DNA of 64,000 bases from Mycolicibacterium sphagni (GCF_002250655.1 NZ_NOZR01000013.1:85507-149506), one strand, 5' to 3'. Numbered from the stretch's first letter, positions 1-9,647 are shown. Numbers and translations: made by a program. The notes: generated by a model from the letters alone, not told the origin.

Positions 1-90
1 GCCGAACCCGAGGTCAAGTCCACGCATGCCGGCACCGCCAATACCGGCGGGCTGTTCAACCGCCTGCGCGATACCTTCAGCGGCCGCTGA
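1..90 (+). CDS. dnaJ2: Chaperone DnaJ (DnaJ2), C-terminal end only
   Basis: The window opens inside this gene; only the last 29 codons and the stop are visible. The visible tail ends in [14 protein letters not shown], which I recognise as the C-terminus of the second mycobacterial Hsp40 co-chaperone. That protein normally follows hrcA and works with DnaK. None of the J domain, zinc-finger or substrate-binding domains is visible, so the assignment rests on the tail plus the next genes (rsmE, phoH, ybeY), which follow dnaJ2 in M. tuberculosis. rsmE begins only four bases after the stop, so the two are probably co-transcribed. Confidence 0.7.
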   Translation, partial: AEPEVKSTHAGTANTGGLFNRLRDTFSGR

Positions 91-94
91 GGCG

Positions 95-844
95 TTGGCC
101 GACACCCTGTTCTACGCCGACGCCATCCCGGCGGTCGGACAGCGTGCCGTGGTCGAGGGCGACGAAGGCTTCCACGCCGCCACAGTGCGGCGTATCCGTG
201 CGGGTGAGGTGCTGGTGCTCTCCGACGGCGCGGGCACACAAGCCCGCTGTGAGGTCGAGGACACCAGCAAGCGCGGGTTCTCAGCCCGGGTGCTGCAGTC
301 CTGGACCACGCCTCCCGTCAGCCCGACAGTGACTGTCGCACAGGGTATTCCGAAATCGGAGCGTTCGGAGCTGGCAGTCGAACTGGCCACCGAGGCCGGC
401 GCCGACGACTTCATCGCCTGGCAGGCCGACCGTTGTGTCGCGCGCTGGGATGGGGAGCGCGCCGAGAAGGGCCTGCGTCGCTGGCGTGCGGTGGCACGCT
501 CGGCCGCGCGGCAGTCGCGGCGCGCCTACATCCCGGGTATCGGCGGCCCGGTAACCACCACTGCGTTGGTGGCGCAGGTCGCCGACCGGGTCGGTGCCGG
601 TGGCCTGGTGCTCGCGTTGCACGAATCCGCCGATCGCCCGTTGGCTGAACTCCCGGTGGCGCATGCGAATTCGATCCTGCTGATCGTTGGACCCGAAGGC
701 GGGATCAGCGACGGCGAGCTCGACGCGCTGGCGTCCGCCGGCGCCACCGCGGTCCGGCTGGGTCCGACGGTGTTGCGCACTACGACCGCCGCCGCCGTGG
801 CGTTAGGGGCGTTGGGTGTTCTGACGCCGCGCTGGTCGTCTTAG
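95..844 (+). CDS. rsmE: 16S rRNA m3U1498 methyltransferase RsmE
   Basis: RsmE methylates N3 of U1498 in 16S rRNA, using S-adenosylmethionine, on the assembled 30S subunit. The protein is about 249 residues, normal for the family. It shows the N-terminal PUA-like part ([19 protein letters not shown]) and the SPOUT knot motifs [15 protein letters not shown] and [12 protein letters not shown] near the C-terminus, which bind the cofactor. I place the start at a TTG five bases after the dnaJ2 stop because homologous sequence begins at once ([11 protein letters not shown]). A longer reading frame upstream overlaps dnaJ2 and looks like noise. The tight spacing suggests one transcript with dnaJ2. Confidence 0.9.
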   Translation: MADTLFYADAIPAVGQRAVVEGDEGFHAATVRRIRAGEVLVLSDGAGTQARCEVEDTSKRGFSARVLQSWTTPPVSPTVTVAQGIPKSERSELAVELATEAGADDFIAWQADRCVARWDGERAEKGLRRWRAVARSAARQSRRAYIPGIGGPVTTTALVAQVADRVGAGGLVLALHESADRPLAELPVAHANSILLIVGPEGGISDGELDALASAGATAVRLGPTVLRTTTAAAVALGALGVLTPRWSS

Positions 845-956
845 GATCGGGCCGGGCCGCCAACCGCGCCGCTGGCTCGCCTGGAGGTGTTCGCGGTGGT
901 CAACGCGCTGCTCGACCGCTATTCGGTGACCTGCAAACGGCGACTAGCTTGCTGTG

Positions 957-1112
957 TGGGGCCACCAGAAATTCCTCCGGACGGTCACCGGGCACACCTG
1001 GGAGTCGGAGTTCGCGCACATCATCACGCTGCGCGACGGCAAGTGGTTGCACTTCCGGGACTTCATGAACTCGGCGCTGACCCATGATGCGTTCACCCGG
1101 GGTGGGGAGTAA
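957..1112 (+). pseudogene. Relic of a SnoaL-like / ketosteroid-isomerase-fold protein
   Basis: About 51 codons remain open and read like the C-terminal half of a SnoaL/NTF2-like protein: a TGHTWESEFAHIITLRDGK strand pair, then LHFRDFMNSA and a terminal AF. In that family this region follows the pattern 'hydrophobic-F-x-x-G-K-I-x-x-F-R-E-Y-x-D'. The frame is closed by a TAG twelve bases upstream and no start or N-terminal half is present, so I read it as a decayed remnant. It fills most of the 350-base gap between rsmE and phoH, where M. tuberculosis carries unrelated extra genes. I see nothing else coding in the gap. Confidence 0.55.
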
Positions 1113-1194
1113 CTGCTGGGAGGTATCCCGCCGGGGCGGTAAACTGGGGTCTCGGATCTGACCGGAAACCCAGGAAGCAGGCATCGAAGACCAC

Positions 1195-2211
1195 GTGACG
1201 CCCCGCGAGACGACCGCTGCCTCGCAAGTGCGCAGCAGCATGACTGTTCCGCCCGACCTCGTCATGGGCCTGCTGGGCTCCGCCGACGAAAATCTGCGGG
1301 CGCTCGAACGCAGCCTCTCCGCCGACGTGCACGTGCGGGGAAACACCATCAGCCTGTCCGGTGAAGCCGCCGACATCGCGATGGCCGAGCGAGTGATCTC
1401 CGAACTCACCGCGATCGTGGCCGGTGGCCAAACCCTGTCCCCGGATGCGGTGCGCCGCAGCGTCAGCATGGTCGCGGGCACCGACAACGAGTCACCGGCC
1501 GAGGTGCTGACGCTGGACATCCTGTCCCGGCGCGGCAAGACAATCCGGCCCAAGACGCTCAACCAGAAACGCTATGTCGACGCCATCGACGCCCACACCA
1601 TCGTGTTCGGCATCGGTCCGGCGGGCACCGGCAAGACTTACCTGGCCATGGCCAAGGCCGTCAACGCGCTGCAGACCAAACAGGTCACTCGGATCATCCT
1701 GACCCGCCCCGCGGTGGAAGCCGGTGAGCGCCTTGGCTTTCTGCCGGGCACGCTGACGGAAAAGATCGACCCGTATCTGCGGCCCCTGTATGACGCGCTG
1801 CACGACATGATGGACCCCGCCGCCATCCCCAACCTGTTGGCCTCTGGCGTGATCGAGGTCGCGCCGCTGGCCTTCATGCGGGGCCGCTCGCTCAACGACG
1901 CATTCATCATTCTCGACGAGGCGCAGAACACCACCGCCGAACAGATGAAAATGTTCCTTACCCGGCTGGGGTTCGGATCCAAGATCGTGGTCACCGGTGA
2001 TATCACCCAGGTCGATCTGCCCGGCGGCGCCAAATCTGGTCTGCGCGCGGCCATGGACATCCTCGACGGCATCGACGACATCCACTTCTCCGAGCTCACC
2101 AGTGCCGACGTAGTGCGCCACCGGCTGGTTTCGGAGATTGTGGACGCCTACGCCAAGGCCGAGCAGCCGGCATCGATGAACCGCTCCCAACGTCGCACGA
2201 CGCGGCGTTAG
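1195..2211 (+). CDS. phoH1: PhoH family P-loop ATPase
   Basis: A cytoplasmic PhoH-type ATPase of about 338 residues; the exact biochemical role of mycobacterial PhoH1 is not settled, though the fold is that of an RNA-helicase-like NTPase. Visible motifs are Walker A GPAGTGKTYLAMA (residues ~142-154), the FMRGRSLNDAFIILDEAQN Walker B segment (~228-246) and MKMFLTRLGFGSKIVVTGD downstream. The N-terminal ~110 residues carry the small KH-like domain common in this family. The start is GTG. ybeY begins 12 bases after the stop, so phoH-ybeY-corC-era form one operon, an arrangement that links PhoH with ribosome maturation factors. Confidence 0.92.
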   Translation: MTPRETTAASQVRSSMTVPPDLVMGLLGSADENLRALERSLSADVHVRGNTISLSGEAADIAMAERVISELTAIVAGGQTLSPDAVRRSVSMVAGTDNESPAEVLTLDILSRRGKTIRPKTLNQKRYVDAIDAHTIVFGIGPAGTGKTYLAMAKAVNALQTKQVTRIILTRPAVEAGERLGFLPGTLTEKIDPYLRPLYDALHDMMDPAAIPNLLASGVIEVAPLAFMRGRSLNDAFIILDEAQNTTAEQMKMFLTRLGFGSKIVVTGDITQVDLPGGAKSGLRAAMDILDGIDDIHFSELTSADVVRHRLVSEIVDAYAKAEQPASMNRSQRRTTRR

Positions 2212-2223
2212 GGGCGAACTGAG

Positions 2224-2760
2224 ATGACTATCGAGGTTTCCAACGAATCCGGCCTCGACGTTTCCGAAGAGGAACTGATCAGCGTCGCGCGCTTCGTGAT
2301 TCGCCGTATGGACGTCAACCCCGCCGCCGAATTGTCGATGGTGCTGCTCGACGTCAGCGCGATGGCCGATCTGCACATGCGCTGGATGGACCTGCCCGGC
2401 CCCACCGACGTGATGAGCTTCCCGATGGACGAGCTCGAGCCCGGCGGTCGCCCTGATGCGCCCGAGCCAGGGCCCTCCATGCTCGGCGACATCGTGCTGT
2501 GCCCGCAGTTCGCCGCCGACCAGGCCACTGCGGCCGGGCACAGTCTCGGTCAGGAGCTGGCCCTGCTGACCGTGCATGGTGTGCTGCACCTGCTCGGATA
2601 CGACCACGCCGAACCTGACGAGGAAAAGGAAATGTTCGACCTGCAGCGCAAGCTGCTCGAGGAATGGGTCGCCGAGCAGGTCGAGGCCTACCACCAGGAC
2701 CGGCAGAACGAGAAGGACCGCCGGCTGCTCGACAAGTCTCAATTCTTCGACGAATCGTGA
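2224..2760 (+). CDS. ybeY: Endoribonuclease YbeY, rRNA maturation factor
   Basis: YbeY is a zinc-dependent single-strand endoribonuclease needed for 16S rRNA 3'-end processing and late 70S quality control. The signature [11 protein letters not shown] near residues 118-128 supplies the three zinc-binding histidines (HxxxHxxGxxH). At 178 residues it is of normal actinobacterial length. Its GTG-started downstream neighbour overlaps the stop by four bases (GTGA), which implies translational coupling. The neighbours phoH and era are its usual partners. Confidence 0.96.
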   Translation: MTIEVSNESGLDVSEEELISVARFVIRRMDVNPAAELSMVLLDVSAMADLHMRWMDLPGPTDVMSFPMDELEPGGRPDAPEPGPSMLGDIVLCPQFAADQATAAGHSLGQELALLTVHGVLHLLGYDHAEPDEEKEMFDLQRKLLEEWVAEQVEAYHQDRQNEKDRRLLDKSQFFDES

Positions 2761-4049
2761 CGGGCTGGTCAGCGCTACTGGGTGCGATCGCTCTCATTGC
2801 GCTCGGCGGTATGTTCGCCGCGATCGACGCGGCTATCAGCACGGTGTCGATCGCGCGGGTGGAAGAACTGGTGCGCGACGAACGGCCCGGTGCCCTGCGG
2901 TTGGCCCGGATCATGGCCGAACGGCCGCGCTACATCAATCTTGTTGTGCTGCTGCGCATTGCGTGCGAAGCGGCCGCGACGGTGCTGCTGGTTGCCTTCC
3001 TATGGGATGACCTGGGGCTGACATGGGGACTGGTCGCGGCGGCCGCGATCATGACGGTCGCCAGCTTCGTGGCCATGGGGGTAGGGCCGCGCACCATCGG
3101 CCGGCAGAACGCCTACACCATCGCACTCACGGCGGCCGTTCCGCTGCAGGCGATCTCGGTGCTGCTGGCGCCGATCAGCCGGTTGCTCATCGTGATCGGC
3201 AACGCGCTGACCCCGGGCCGCGGTTTCCGCAACGGGCCGTTCGCGTCCGAGATCGAACTGCGCGAAGTGGTGGATCTGGCTCAGCAGCGCGGCGTGGTGG
3301 CCGACGACGAACGCCGGATGATCCAGTCGGTGTTCGAACTCGGCGACACCGCGGCGCGCGAGGTGATGGTGCCGCGCACCGAGATGGTGTGGATCGAAAG
3401 TGACAAGACCGCAAGCCAAGCGACGTCGCTGGCAGTGCGCAGCGGCTACTCCCGCATCCCGGTGATCGGGGAGAACGTCGATGACGTTGTCGGCGTCGTC
3501 TATCTCAAAGACCTGGTGCAGCGCACCTATTACTCGTCCGACAAAGGCCGCAGCACCGCGGTGTCCGAGATCATGCGGCCGGCGGTCTTCGTGCCCGACT
3601 CCAAGCCGCTCGACGAGCTGCTGCGGGAGATGCAACGCCATCGCAATCACATGGCCCTGCTCGTCGACGAGTACGGCGCGATCGCCGGCCTGGTCACCAT
3701 CGAGGACGTGCTGGAAGAGATCGTCGGCGAGATTGCCGACGAGTACGACCACGGTGAGGTCGCACCGGTGGAGGAATTGGGCGACAACAAGTTTCGGGTG
3801 TCGGCCAGGTTGCCGATCGCGGACGTCGGCGAGCTCTATGACGTCGAGTTCGAAGAGGACCTCGATGTCGACACCGTCGGCGGATTGCTGGCCCTCGAAC
3901 TCGGCAGGGTGCCGCTGCCCGGGGCCGAGGTGGTGTCGCACGGGCTGCGACTGCAGGCCGAGGGCGGCCGGGATCACCGCGGCCGACTGCGCATCGGCAC
4001 CGTGCTGGTGAGCCGGGCTGCGCGAGAGGAAGACGACGACGATGAGTAA
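2757..4049 (+). CDS. CorC/HlyC-family membrane protein with CBS pair
   Basis: A 430-residue integral membrane protein of the CNNM/CorC family, implicated in magnesium and cobalt handling. The N-terminal DUF21 region has several hydrophobic helices ([20 protein letters not shown] at the very start, further segments to residue ~165). A tandem CBS pair follows (residues ~195-320, with VPRTEMVWI and [20 protein letters not shown]), then a CorC/HlyC C-terminal domain. I choose the GTG at 2757 because it overlaps the ybeY stop and begins directly with the first membrane helix. The corresponding M. tuberculosis gene is Rv2366c. Annotations as 'hemolysin' are historical. Confidence 0.9.
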   Translation: MTGWSALLGAIALIALGGMFAAIDAAISTVSIARVEELVRDERPGALRLARIMAERPRYINLVVLLRIACEAAATVLLVAFLWDDLGLTWGLVAAAAIMTVASFVAMGVGPRTIGRQNAYTIALTAAVPLQAISVLLAPISRLLIVIGNALTPGRGFRNGPFASEIELREVVDLAQQRGVVADDERRMIQSVFELGDTAAREVMVPRTEMVWIESDKTASQATSLAVRSGYSRIPVIGENVDDVVGVVYLKDLVQRTYYSSDKGRSTAVSEIMRPAVFVPDSKPLDELLREMQRHRNHMALLVDEYGAIAGLVTIEDVLEEIVGEIADEYDHGEVAPVEELGDNKFRVSARLPIADVGELYDVEFEEDLDVDTVGGLLALELGRVPLPGAEVVSHGLRLQAEGGRDHRGRLRIGTVLVSRAAREEDDDDE

Positions 4050-4362
4050 GCCGCTGGAAGCCGAAGACGCCAAGCTGGTGGTGCTGGCACGCGGCGCGAT
4101 GGCACGCGCGGACGCAGGAGAGGGGGCCGCGGTGCGCGACCTTGACGGGCGTACCTACGCCGGCGCGCCAGTCACCCTGTCGGCCTTGCGGCTGACCGGC
4201 CTTCAGGCGGCCGTGGCCGCCGCGGTGTCCAGTGGTGCAACGGGTTTCGAGGCCGCCGTACTGATCGGCGGATCCAATGAGGATGACGGGGTGGCCGCGG
4301 TGAAAGAACTATCGCCGGAGGCCGCCATCATCGTGACCGACCGATCGGGGACACCGCAATGA
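4042..4362 (+). CDS. Conserved small protein with a cytidine-deaminase-like fold, probably non-catalytic
   Basis: A 106-residue cytoplasmic protein equivalent in position and size to Rv2365c. The pattern [12 protein letters not shown]...[14 protein letters not shown]...[21 protein letters not shown] resembles the core of the cytidine deaminase fold. However, the zinc-ligand motifs (HAE and PCxxC) are absent, so deaminase activity is unlikely. It overlaps the end of the CorC-like gene by eight bases, and its stop overlaps the era ATG (ATGA). It is therefore locked between a membrane protein and Era in all likely transcripts. Function unknown. Confidence 0.8.
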   Translation: MSKPLEAEDAKLVVLARGAMARADAGEGAAVRDLDGRTYAGAPVTLSALRLTGLQAAVAAAVSSGATGFEAAVLIGGSNEDDGVAAVKELSPEAAIIVTDRSGTPQ

Positions 4363-5279
4363 CCGCAACGAATGAGTTCCGGTCCGGCTTCGTCTGTCTG
4401 GTCGGCCGGCCTAACACCGGCAAGTCGACCCTGACCAACGCGCTGGTCGGCACCAAGGTGGCGATCACCTCCAGCCGGCCGCAGACCACCCGGCACACCA
4501 TCCGCGGCATCGTGCACCGTCCGGATTTCCAGATCGTCCTCGTTGACACCCCGGGGCTACACCGCCCACGCACGCTGCTGGGCAAGCGGCTCAACGATCT
4601 GGTGCGCGACACCTACTCCGAAGTCGACGTCATCGGGTGGTGCGTCCCCGCCGACGAGACGATCGGGCCCGGGGACCGCTGGATCTACGAACAGATCCGC
4701 GAGGTGGCGCCCAGGACCACCCTCGTCGTGATCGTCACCAAGATCGACAAGGTGGCCAAGGAGCGGGTGGCCGAACAGCTGATGGCAGTGCACGAATTGG
4801 TTGGCGACACCGCCGCTGAGATCGTGCCGGTGTCGGCGACCAGGGGCGACCAGATAGACGTCCTCATCGAACTGCTGGCCGGTCAGTTGCCGCCAGGGCC
4901 GGCCTTTTATCCCGACGGTGAGCTCACCGACGAGCCCGAAGAAGTGCTGATGGCCGAGCTCATCCGGGAGGCTGCGCTGGAAGGTGTGCGCGATGAGCTG
5001 CCGCACTCGCTGGCGGTGGTGATCGAGGAGATCGAAGAACGGTCGGGGCGTCCGGCGGATGATCCCTTGATCAACGTGCACGCCGTGCTCTACGTCGAGC
5101 GGGACAGCCAGAAGGGCATTGTCATCGGCAAGGGCGGCGCGCGCCTCAAAGAGGTGGGAACGGTGGCCCGCACGCAGATCGAGAAGCTGCTCGGCACCAA
5201 GGTGTACCTGGACCTGCGCGTCAAGATCGCCAAGAACTGGCAGCGTGACCCCAAACAGCTTGGCCGGCTTGGCTTTTAG
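4359..5279 (+). CDS. era: GTPase Era
   Basis: Era is a GTPase that binds the 3' end of 16S rRNA and promotes 30S maturation. The 306-residue protein has the G1 loop GRPNTGKSTL (residues ~17-26), the switch sequence TTRHTIRG, G3 DTPG, a TKID G4 motif and a SAT G5. It ends with a KH domain that includes the GxxG loop VIGKGGARLKEVG. The ATG overlaps the preceding gene's stop. The stop overlaps the convergent amidase stop by four bases, so transcripts from both sides must end in or near each other's coding region. Confidence 0.97.
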   Translation: MTATNEFRSGFVCLVGRPNTGKSTLTNALVGTKVAITSSRPQTTRHTIRGIVHRPDFQIVLVDTPGLHRPRTLLGKRLNDLVRDTYSEVDVIGWCVPADETIGPGDRWIYEQIREVAPRTTLVVIVTKIDKVAKERVAEQLMAVHELVGDTAAEIVPVSATRGDQIDVLIELLAGQLPPGPAFYPDGELTDEPEEVLMAELIREAALEGVRDELPHSLAVVIEEIEERSGRPADDPLINVHAVLYVERDSQKGIVIGKGGARLKEVGTVARTQIEKLLGTKVYLDLRVKIAKNWQRDPKQLGRLGF

Positions 5280-6724
5280 CCTTCGGGCTGCGGTGTGTTC
5301 CACCAGATTTCGGGCTGTTTGTTGGCCCAGCCGTTGATGGCCTCCAGCTCGGCGGCCAGGGAGATCAGCAGCGGCTCGCTGTTGGCCGGGCCCATCAGCT
5401 GCACACCGATTGGCAGGCCGTTGGCGGTGAAACCTGCCGGGACGTTGATCGACGGCCAGCCCAGCACGTTCCATGGAAAGGTCACCGGGCAGGCGGCGAT
5501 CATCGCGCGGTCGGTCGCGGTCGGGCCGAGGTTGTCGAACTTGCGGGCCGGCGGTGGCGGCTGTGCGGTGGTCGGGGCCAGTACGACGTCGACGGAGCGG
5601 AAGATCGCCCCGACGCGGCGGTGCAAGATCGGCTCACTGGCTTTGGCCCGGCGTAACAAGGCCCCCGAGAGCAGCCGGCCCATCCGCATGTTCGCCTCGG
5701 TCCGGGGGTCGAGCATGACGTCGTCGCCGAGCCGGTCGGCCCATTCCAAAAGCCCGGCGGTGGAGCGGGGCAGAAAACTCATCGGCAGCCGCAGCCCGTA
5801 GTTGGGATTTCCCTCCATCACGGTGTGGCCCAGCATTCCGAGTTGTTCGGCGACGCCGTGGAGTGCCACCCGGATCTCGGGGTGCAGCTTGGCGGGGAAG
5901 ATCGTGAATGGAAACCGGATGGAAACAGCGATTTTCAGCGGTCCCGGGGCCACGCCGACATGGTCGGACATCCGCACCGGCGGCGGCTTGTGCGGGTCGT
6001 CGTCCACATTGCCCGACGCGGCGTCGAGCACTAGGGCGGCGTCGGCCACTGTGCGGGCCAACACTCCGTTGACGGTGATGCCGTTGAACGGGTCGCGGAT
6101 CGGCCAGGTCGAGATACGCCCCCGCTGCGGCTTGATGCCGACGAGGTGGGTCCAGGCGGCGGGTACCCGCACACTGCCTGCGCCGTCGGAACCGATGGCG
6201 GCGGCCACCAGGCCGGCAGCGACCGCGGCCGCGCTGCCACCCGATGAGCCGCCCGGGGTGTGCTTGCGCGACCAAGGATTTCGCGTGTGGCCGAACGCTG
6301 GGCCACTGGTGAACGGCCATTGGCCTAGTTCGCAGCAGTTCGTCTTACCGACGATCACGGCACCCGCTGCGCGGAGCCGGCGCACCACCTCGGAGTCCTC
6401 GGTGGCCGGCCGGATGGGCCCGGCGGCGCCGAACGACGTCGGCACCCCGGCGACGTCGACATCGTCCTTGACGGCGATGGGGATGCCCAGCAGTGGCGCC
6501 TGCTCTCCGGCCGCGCGACGGCGGTCGGCTTCGGCGGCTTCGGCCAGCGCCGATTCGGTGAGCACCACCCGGAACGCGTTGAGAGTGGACTGGCTGGCCA
6601 CGATCGCGCGCAGCGACTGGCGGACCAGCTCGGTGGAGGTCACCGCGCCGCTGGCCAGTTGATAGAGCTGCTCACCGATGGTGGGAAACCGCGGCGGCCT
6701 GCTCAAACGCCCGTGAGCTGTCAT
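5276..6724 (-). CDS. amiA2: Amidase signature family enzyme (AmiA2-like)
   Basis: A 482-residue amidase-signature hydrolase that would cleave a carboxamide; the substrate cannot be told from sequence. The catalytic Ser-cisSer-Lys triad is visible: Lys in GIPIAVKDDVDVAG, the cis-Ser in the glycine-rich TPGGSSGGSAAAVAAG, and the nucleophile in GSDGAGSVRVPAA. The position next to era and recO matches M. tuberculosis amiA2. It is transcribed convergently to era and divergently from recO. The ATG at 6724 gives a natural N-terminus with no signal peptide, so the enzyme is probably cytoplasmic. Confidence 0.93.
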   Translation of the reverse strand: MTAHGRLSRPPRFPTIGEQLYQLASGAVTSTELVRQSLRAIVASQSTLNAFRVVLTESALAEAAEADRRRAAGEQAPLLGIPIAVKDDVDVAGVPTSFGAAGPIRPATEDSEVVRRLRAAGAVIVGKTNCCELGQWPFTSGPAFGHTRNPWSRKHTPGGSSGGSAAAVAAGLVAAAIGSDGAGSVRVPAAWTHLVGIKPQRGRISTWPIRDPFNGITVNGVLARTVADAALVLDAASGNVDDDPHKPPPVRMSDHVGVAPGPLKIAVSIRFPFTIFPAKLHPEIRVALHGVAEQLGMLGHTVMEGNPNYGLRLPMSFLPRSTAGLLEWADRLGDDVMLDPRTEANMRMGRLLSGALLRRAKASEPILHRRVGAIFRSVDVVLAPTTAQPPPPARKFDNLGPTATDRAMIAACPVTFPWNVLGWPSINVPAGFTANGLPIGVQLMGPANSEPLLISLAAELEAINGWANKQPEIWWNTPQPEG

Positions 6725-6787
6725 GGCGAGTCGAGATTATCGGCGCGCGTCCGCGGTTATGTCGCATTGCGATGGGAAACTTTCCGG

Positions 6788-7609
6788 ATGCGGTTGTATC
6801 GGGATCGGGCTGTTGTGGTGCGCCAGCACAAGCTCGGTGAAGCAGACCGCATCGTCACCCTCCTGACCCGCGACCATGGTCTGGTCCGCGCGGTGGCCAA
6901 GGGAGTGCGCCGTACCCGCAGTAAGTTCGGGTCCCGGCTGGAGCCGTTCGCGCATATCGACGTCCAGCTGCATCCCGGCCGCAACCTCGACATCGTCACC
7001 CAGGTGGTCTCCATCGACGCCTTCGCCGCCGACATCGTCAGCGACTACGGCCGCTACACCAGCGCCTGCGCGGTCCTGGAAACCGCTGAGCGGCTGGCCG
7101 GGGAGGAGCGCGCCCCCGCGACCGCGCTGCACCGGCTCACCGTCGGTGCGCTGCGGGCGGTCGCCGACGGCACGCGATCGCGTGAGCTGGTCTTGGACGC
7201 TTACCTGCTGCGGGCTATGGGTATCGCAGGCTGGGCGCCCTCGCTGATCGAGTGCGCCCGCTGTGCGGCGCCGGGCCCGCACCGCGCCTTCCACATCGCC
7301 GCTGGTGGCAGTGTCTGCATGCACTGTCGTCCGTCGGGTTCGACCACTCCGCCGCAGGCGGTGATCGACCTGATGTCGGCGCTGCACGACGGCGACTGGG
7401 AGGCCGCGGAGGCGTCGTCGTCGGCGCACCGTAGCCATGCCAGCGGTTTGGTGGCCGCGCACCTGCAGTGGCATCTGGAACGCCAGCTGCGGACGCTGCC
7501 GCTGGTGGAGCGTGTCTACCGGCAGCCCGCCAATCACGTTAAGGAGATGTTCAGGCAGGATGAGGCCTATGGCGATGAACCGGGTGACCAGCTCGTGGCG
7601 GGGGGCTGA
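6788..7609 (+). CDS. recO: DNA repair protein RecO
   Basis: RecO loads RecA onto SSB-coated single strands in the RecFOR gap-repair pathway. The protein begins [20 protein letters not shown], the OB-fold N-terminus of the family, and continues with [17 protein letters not shown]. The zinc-binding part includes CARCAAP and CMHCRPSG (residues ~156-185). Length 273 is typical. The ATG at 6788 was chosen because homology starts there; the upstream open frame overlaps the amidase promoter. It overlaps the start of uppS, so the two are co-translated. Confidence 0.95.
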   Translation: MRLYRDRAVVVRQHKLGEADRIVTLLTRDHGLVRAVAKGVRRTRSKFGSRLEPFAHIDVQLHPGRNLDIVTQVVSIDAFAADIVSDYGRYTSACAVLETAERLAGEERAPATALHRLTVGALRAVADGTRSRELVLDAYLLRAMGIAGWAPSLIECARCAAPGPHRAFHIAAGGSVCMHCRPSGSTTPPQAVIDLMSALHDGDWEAAEASSSAHRSHASGLVAAHLQWHLERQLRTLPLVERVYRQPANHVKEMFRQDEAYGDEPGDQLVAGG

Positions 7610-8483
7610 CCGCAAGCGGAAAGAGCAATTTCCGCAGCTGCCCCCGGCGCCCGACGACTACCCGATGTTTCCCGACACCTCGGTGTGGCCGGTGGTGTTC
7701 CCCGAGCTGCCGCCCTCGCCCGACGGCGGGCCGCGCCGCCCGCCCCAGCACACCTCTAAGGCCGTGCCGCCGGCCATCCCGGCCGACCAGATGCCCAAGC
7801 ACGTTGCCGTCGTGATGGACGGCAACGGCCGCTGGGCCACCCAGCGCGGGTTGAGCCGCACCGAAGGCCACAAGATGGGCGAGGCGGTGCTGATCGACAT
7901 CACCTGCGGAGCCATCGAGATCGGCGTTCAGCATCTGACGGTCTATGCGTTCTCCACCGAAAACTGGCGGCGCAGTGCCGAAGAGGTGCGCTTCCTGATG
8001 GGCTTCAACCGCGAGGTGGTGCGCCGGCGGCGCGAGAACCTCGACGCCATGGGTGTGCGGATGCGCTGGGTGGGGTCGCGCGCGCGGATGTGGCGCAGCG
8101 TCATCAAAGAATTCGACATCGCCGAGAACATGACGGTGGGCAACAACGTCATCACCGTCAACTACTGCGTCAACTACGGCGGCCGGGCCGAAATCGCCGA
8201 GGCGGCAAGGAATATCGCCCGTGACGCGGTGGCCGGGCGGGTCGATCCGGAACGGGTGAACGAGGCCACGATCACCGAGTATCTGCACCGGCCCGACATT
8301 CCCGACGTCGACCTGTTCATCCGGACGTCGGGGGAGCAGCGCTCGAGCAACTTCATGCTGTGGCAGGCCGCTTACGCCGAATACGTGTTCCAGGACAAGC
8401 TTTGGCCCGACTACGATCGGCGTGACCTGTGGGCGGCGTGCGAGGAGTACGCCGAGCGCAACCGGCGCTTCGGCCGGGCCTGA
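7575..8483 (+). CDS. uppS: Decaprenyl diphosphate synthase (cis-prenyltransferase, Rv2361c type)
   Basis: This cis-prenyltransferase extends farnesyl or omega-E,Z-farnesyl diphosphate to the long polyprenyl carrier used for arabinogalactan and peptidoglycan precursors. The family signature [12 protein letters not shown] lies ~75 residues in. [10 protein letters not shown] and the C-terminal [18 protein letters not shown] (IPP-binding) are also present. The N-terminal extension ([18 protein letters not shown]) is characteristic of the mycobacterial enzyme rather than of E. coli UppS. ATG 7575 is preceded by GAGG at 7562-7565 and overlaps recO; ATG 7569 and GTG 7584 are alternatives. Confidence 0.94.
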   Translation: MNRVTSSWRGADRKRKEQFPQLPPAPDDYPMFPDTSVWPVVFPELPPSPDGGPRRPPQHTSKAVPPAIPADQMPKHVAVVMDGNGRWATQRGLSRTEGHKMGEAVLIDITCGAIEIGVQHLTVYAFSTENWRRSAEEVRFLMGFNREVVRRRRENLDAMGVRMRWVGSRARMWRSVIKEFDIAENMTVGNNVITVNYCVNYGGRAEIAEAARNIARDAVAGRVDPERVNEATITEYLHRPDIPDVDLFIRTSGEQRSSNFMLWQAAYAEYVFQDKLWPDYDRRDLWAACEEYAERNRRFGRA

Positions 8484-8485
8484 TC

Positions 8486-8872
8486 GTGGAGTCCGGGGTT
8501 CGGCTGGCCGAGGCGCTCACCGCGGTGATACCCGTCGAGGTGGAACCCGATGGCGCGCTGACCTTGCGCTACGAGGGCACGTTCGCCTCACTGCGGACGG
8601 TGACCATCGCCGAGGACATCGAGATGGTGTCGGTGACGCAGGTACTGGCATGGGATCTGCCGCTGAACGCCGATCTACGTAAACGTGTTGCGGCACAAGC
8701 ATCCTCGACGATGCTCGGCACCGTGACGCTGGCGGAGCAAACCGGCAAGCGCGGGGATGTGATGCTGCGCTACAACTTTCCCGGCGAGGGGCTCACGGAC
8801 CAGGCGCTGCAGACGCTGGTGCTGATGGTGCTGGCCGGCGGTGCCGATGCCCGCCGCGCCCTCACCGACTAG
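8486..8872 (+). CDS. Conserved mycobacterial hypothetical protein (Rv2360c-like)
   Basis: A 128-residue protein with no membrane segment and no motif I recognise. It alternates short hydrophobic strands (ALTLRYEGTFASLRTVTI, MVSVTQVLAWDL) and ends in a helix (TLVLMVLAGGADARRALTD). This suggests a compact alpha/beta domain resembling bacterial type III secretion-chaperone-like or YbjN-like folds, but that is a guess. Start GTG 8486 lies two bases after the uppS stop, so it is in the recO-uppS operon. M. tuberculosis has an unknown gene (Rv2360c) at the same place. The stop is three bases from the convergent zur stop. Confidence 0.75.
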   Translation: MESGVRLAEALTAVIPVEVEPDGALTLRYEGTFASLRTVTIAEDIEMVSVTQVLAWDLPLNADLRKRVAAQASSTMLGTVTLAEQTGKRGDVMLRYNFPGEGLTDQALQTLVLMVLAGGADARRALTD

Positions 8873-8875
8873 CGC

Positions 8876-9298
8876 TCAGCTGAGGCACTGCGCGCAGGTG
8901 CCGAACAGCTCAATGGTGTGGCTCACATCCGAAAACCCATGCTCCTGAGCCACTTCGGCGGCCCAGGCTTCGACCTCACGTCCGCTGACCTCGACGGCCG
9001 CGCCGCAGGTGCGGCACACCAGATGGTGGTGATGGTCATCGCCTTCGCAGCGCCGGTAGACCGACTCTCCAGTGTCGGTGCGGACCATGTCCACCAGATC
9101 GGCCGCCGACAGTGACTGCAATGTCCGGTACACGGTGGTGAGCCCGATGTTCTCGCCGCGGCGGCGCAGTTCGTCGTGCAGCTCCTGGGCCGAGCGGAAT
9201 TCGTCGACGGTGTCGAGCAGCGCGATGATCGCCGCGCGCTGACGGGTGGCGCGCACTCCGGTGGCAGCTGCGCGGGGGCGAACCTCAGCGCCGGTCAT
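8876..9298 (-). CDS. zur: Zinc uptake regulator Zur (FurB)
   Basis: A 140-residue Fur-family repressor that, with zinc bound, shuts off zinc-uptake and alternative ribosomal protein genes. The winged-helix part (TRQRAAIIALLDTVDEFRSA; NIGLTTVYRTLQSL) is followed by the metal-rich motif CEGDDHHHHLVCRTCG and the C-terminal CAQC pair that makes the structural Cys4 site. Its ATG overlaps the smtB stop (ATGA), the same coupled smtB-zur order as in M. tuberculosis. The identity as Zur rather than Fur rests on this neighbour and the poly-His motif. Confidence 0.94.
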   Translation of the reverse strand: MTGAEVRPRAAATGVRATRQRAAIIALLDTVDEFRSAQELHDELRRRGENIGLTTVYRTLQSLSAADLVDMVRTDTGESVYRRCEGDDHHHHLVCRTCGAAVEVSGREVEAWAAEVAQEHGFSDVSHTIELFGTCAQCLS

Positions 9299-9627
9299 TG
9301 TCGCTCCTCGCTGGCGTGGCTGATCGCGGCGACGATGATCTCTGCCAGGTGGTCGTCCACCAGCCGGTACATCACCTCGCGCCCCGAGCGTTCCCCGGCT
9401 ACCACTCCGGCGGCCTTCAGGATCCGCAGATGCTGGCTGACCAGGGGCTGCGGCACGTCGAGGGCGTCGACGAGCTCGTGCACGCACCGCTGCGACTCCC
9501 GCAGCTGCAGCACGATCGCGATGCGGACCGGTGCCGCTAGCGCGCGTAGCAACTCACCGGCATGTTCCAGGATGTCGGCTCGCGGCGACGACAGGTCGTC
9601 GACTCGGCCATGGGTGGGTGCGGACAT
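9295..9627 (-). CDS. smtB: ArsR/SmtB-family zinc-sensing repressor SmtB
   Basis: A 110-residue winged-helix repressor released from DNA by zinc. The DNA-recognition helix is in [17 protein letters not shown]. The last helix carries the complete alpha-5 metal site of zinc sensors, with spacing D-x-H, then H eleven residues later, then E three residues after that ([18 protein letters not shown]). That matches the classical zinc-binding SmtB pattern. It is the first gene of a two-gene operon with zur. In M. tuberculosis this SmtB represses its own operon when zinc is low, an established relation that I assume applies here. Confidence 0.93.
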   Translation of the reverse strand: MSAPTHGRVDDLSSPRADILEHAGELLRALAAPVRIAIVLQLRESQRCVHELVDALDVPQPLVSQHLRILKAAGVVAGERSGREVMYRLVDDHLAEIIVAAISHASEERQ

Positions 9628-9647
9628 CTCACCACCTCCCGGCTTAT

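Noticed and set aside
1492..2742. A 416-codon minus-strand open frame across phoH and ybeY
   Set aside because: Two well-recognised genes with catalytic motifs occupy the plus strand, and the minus frame has no known motif.
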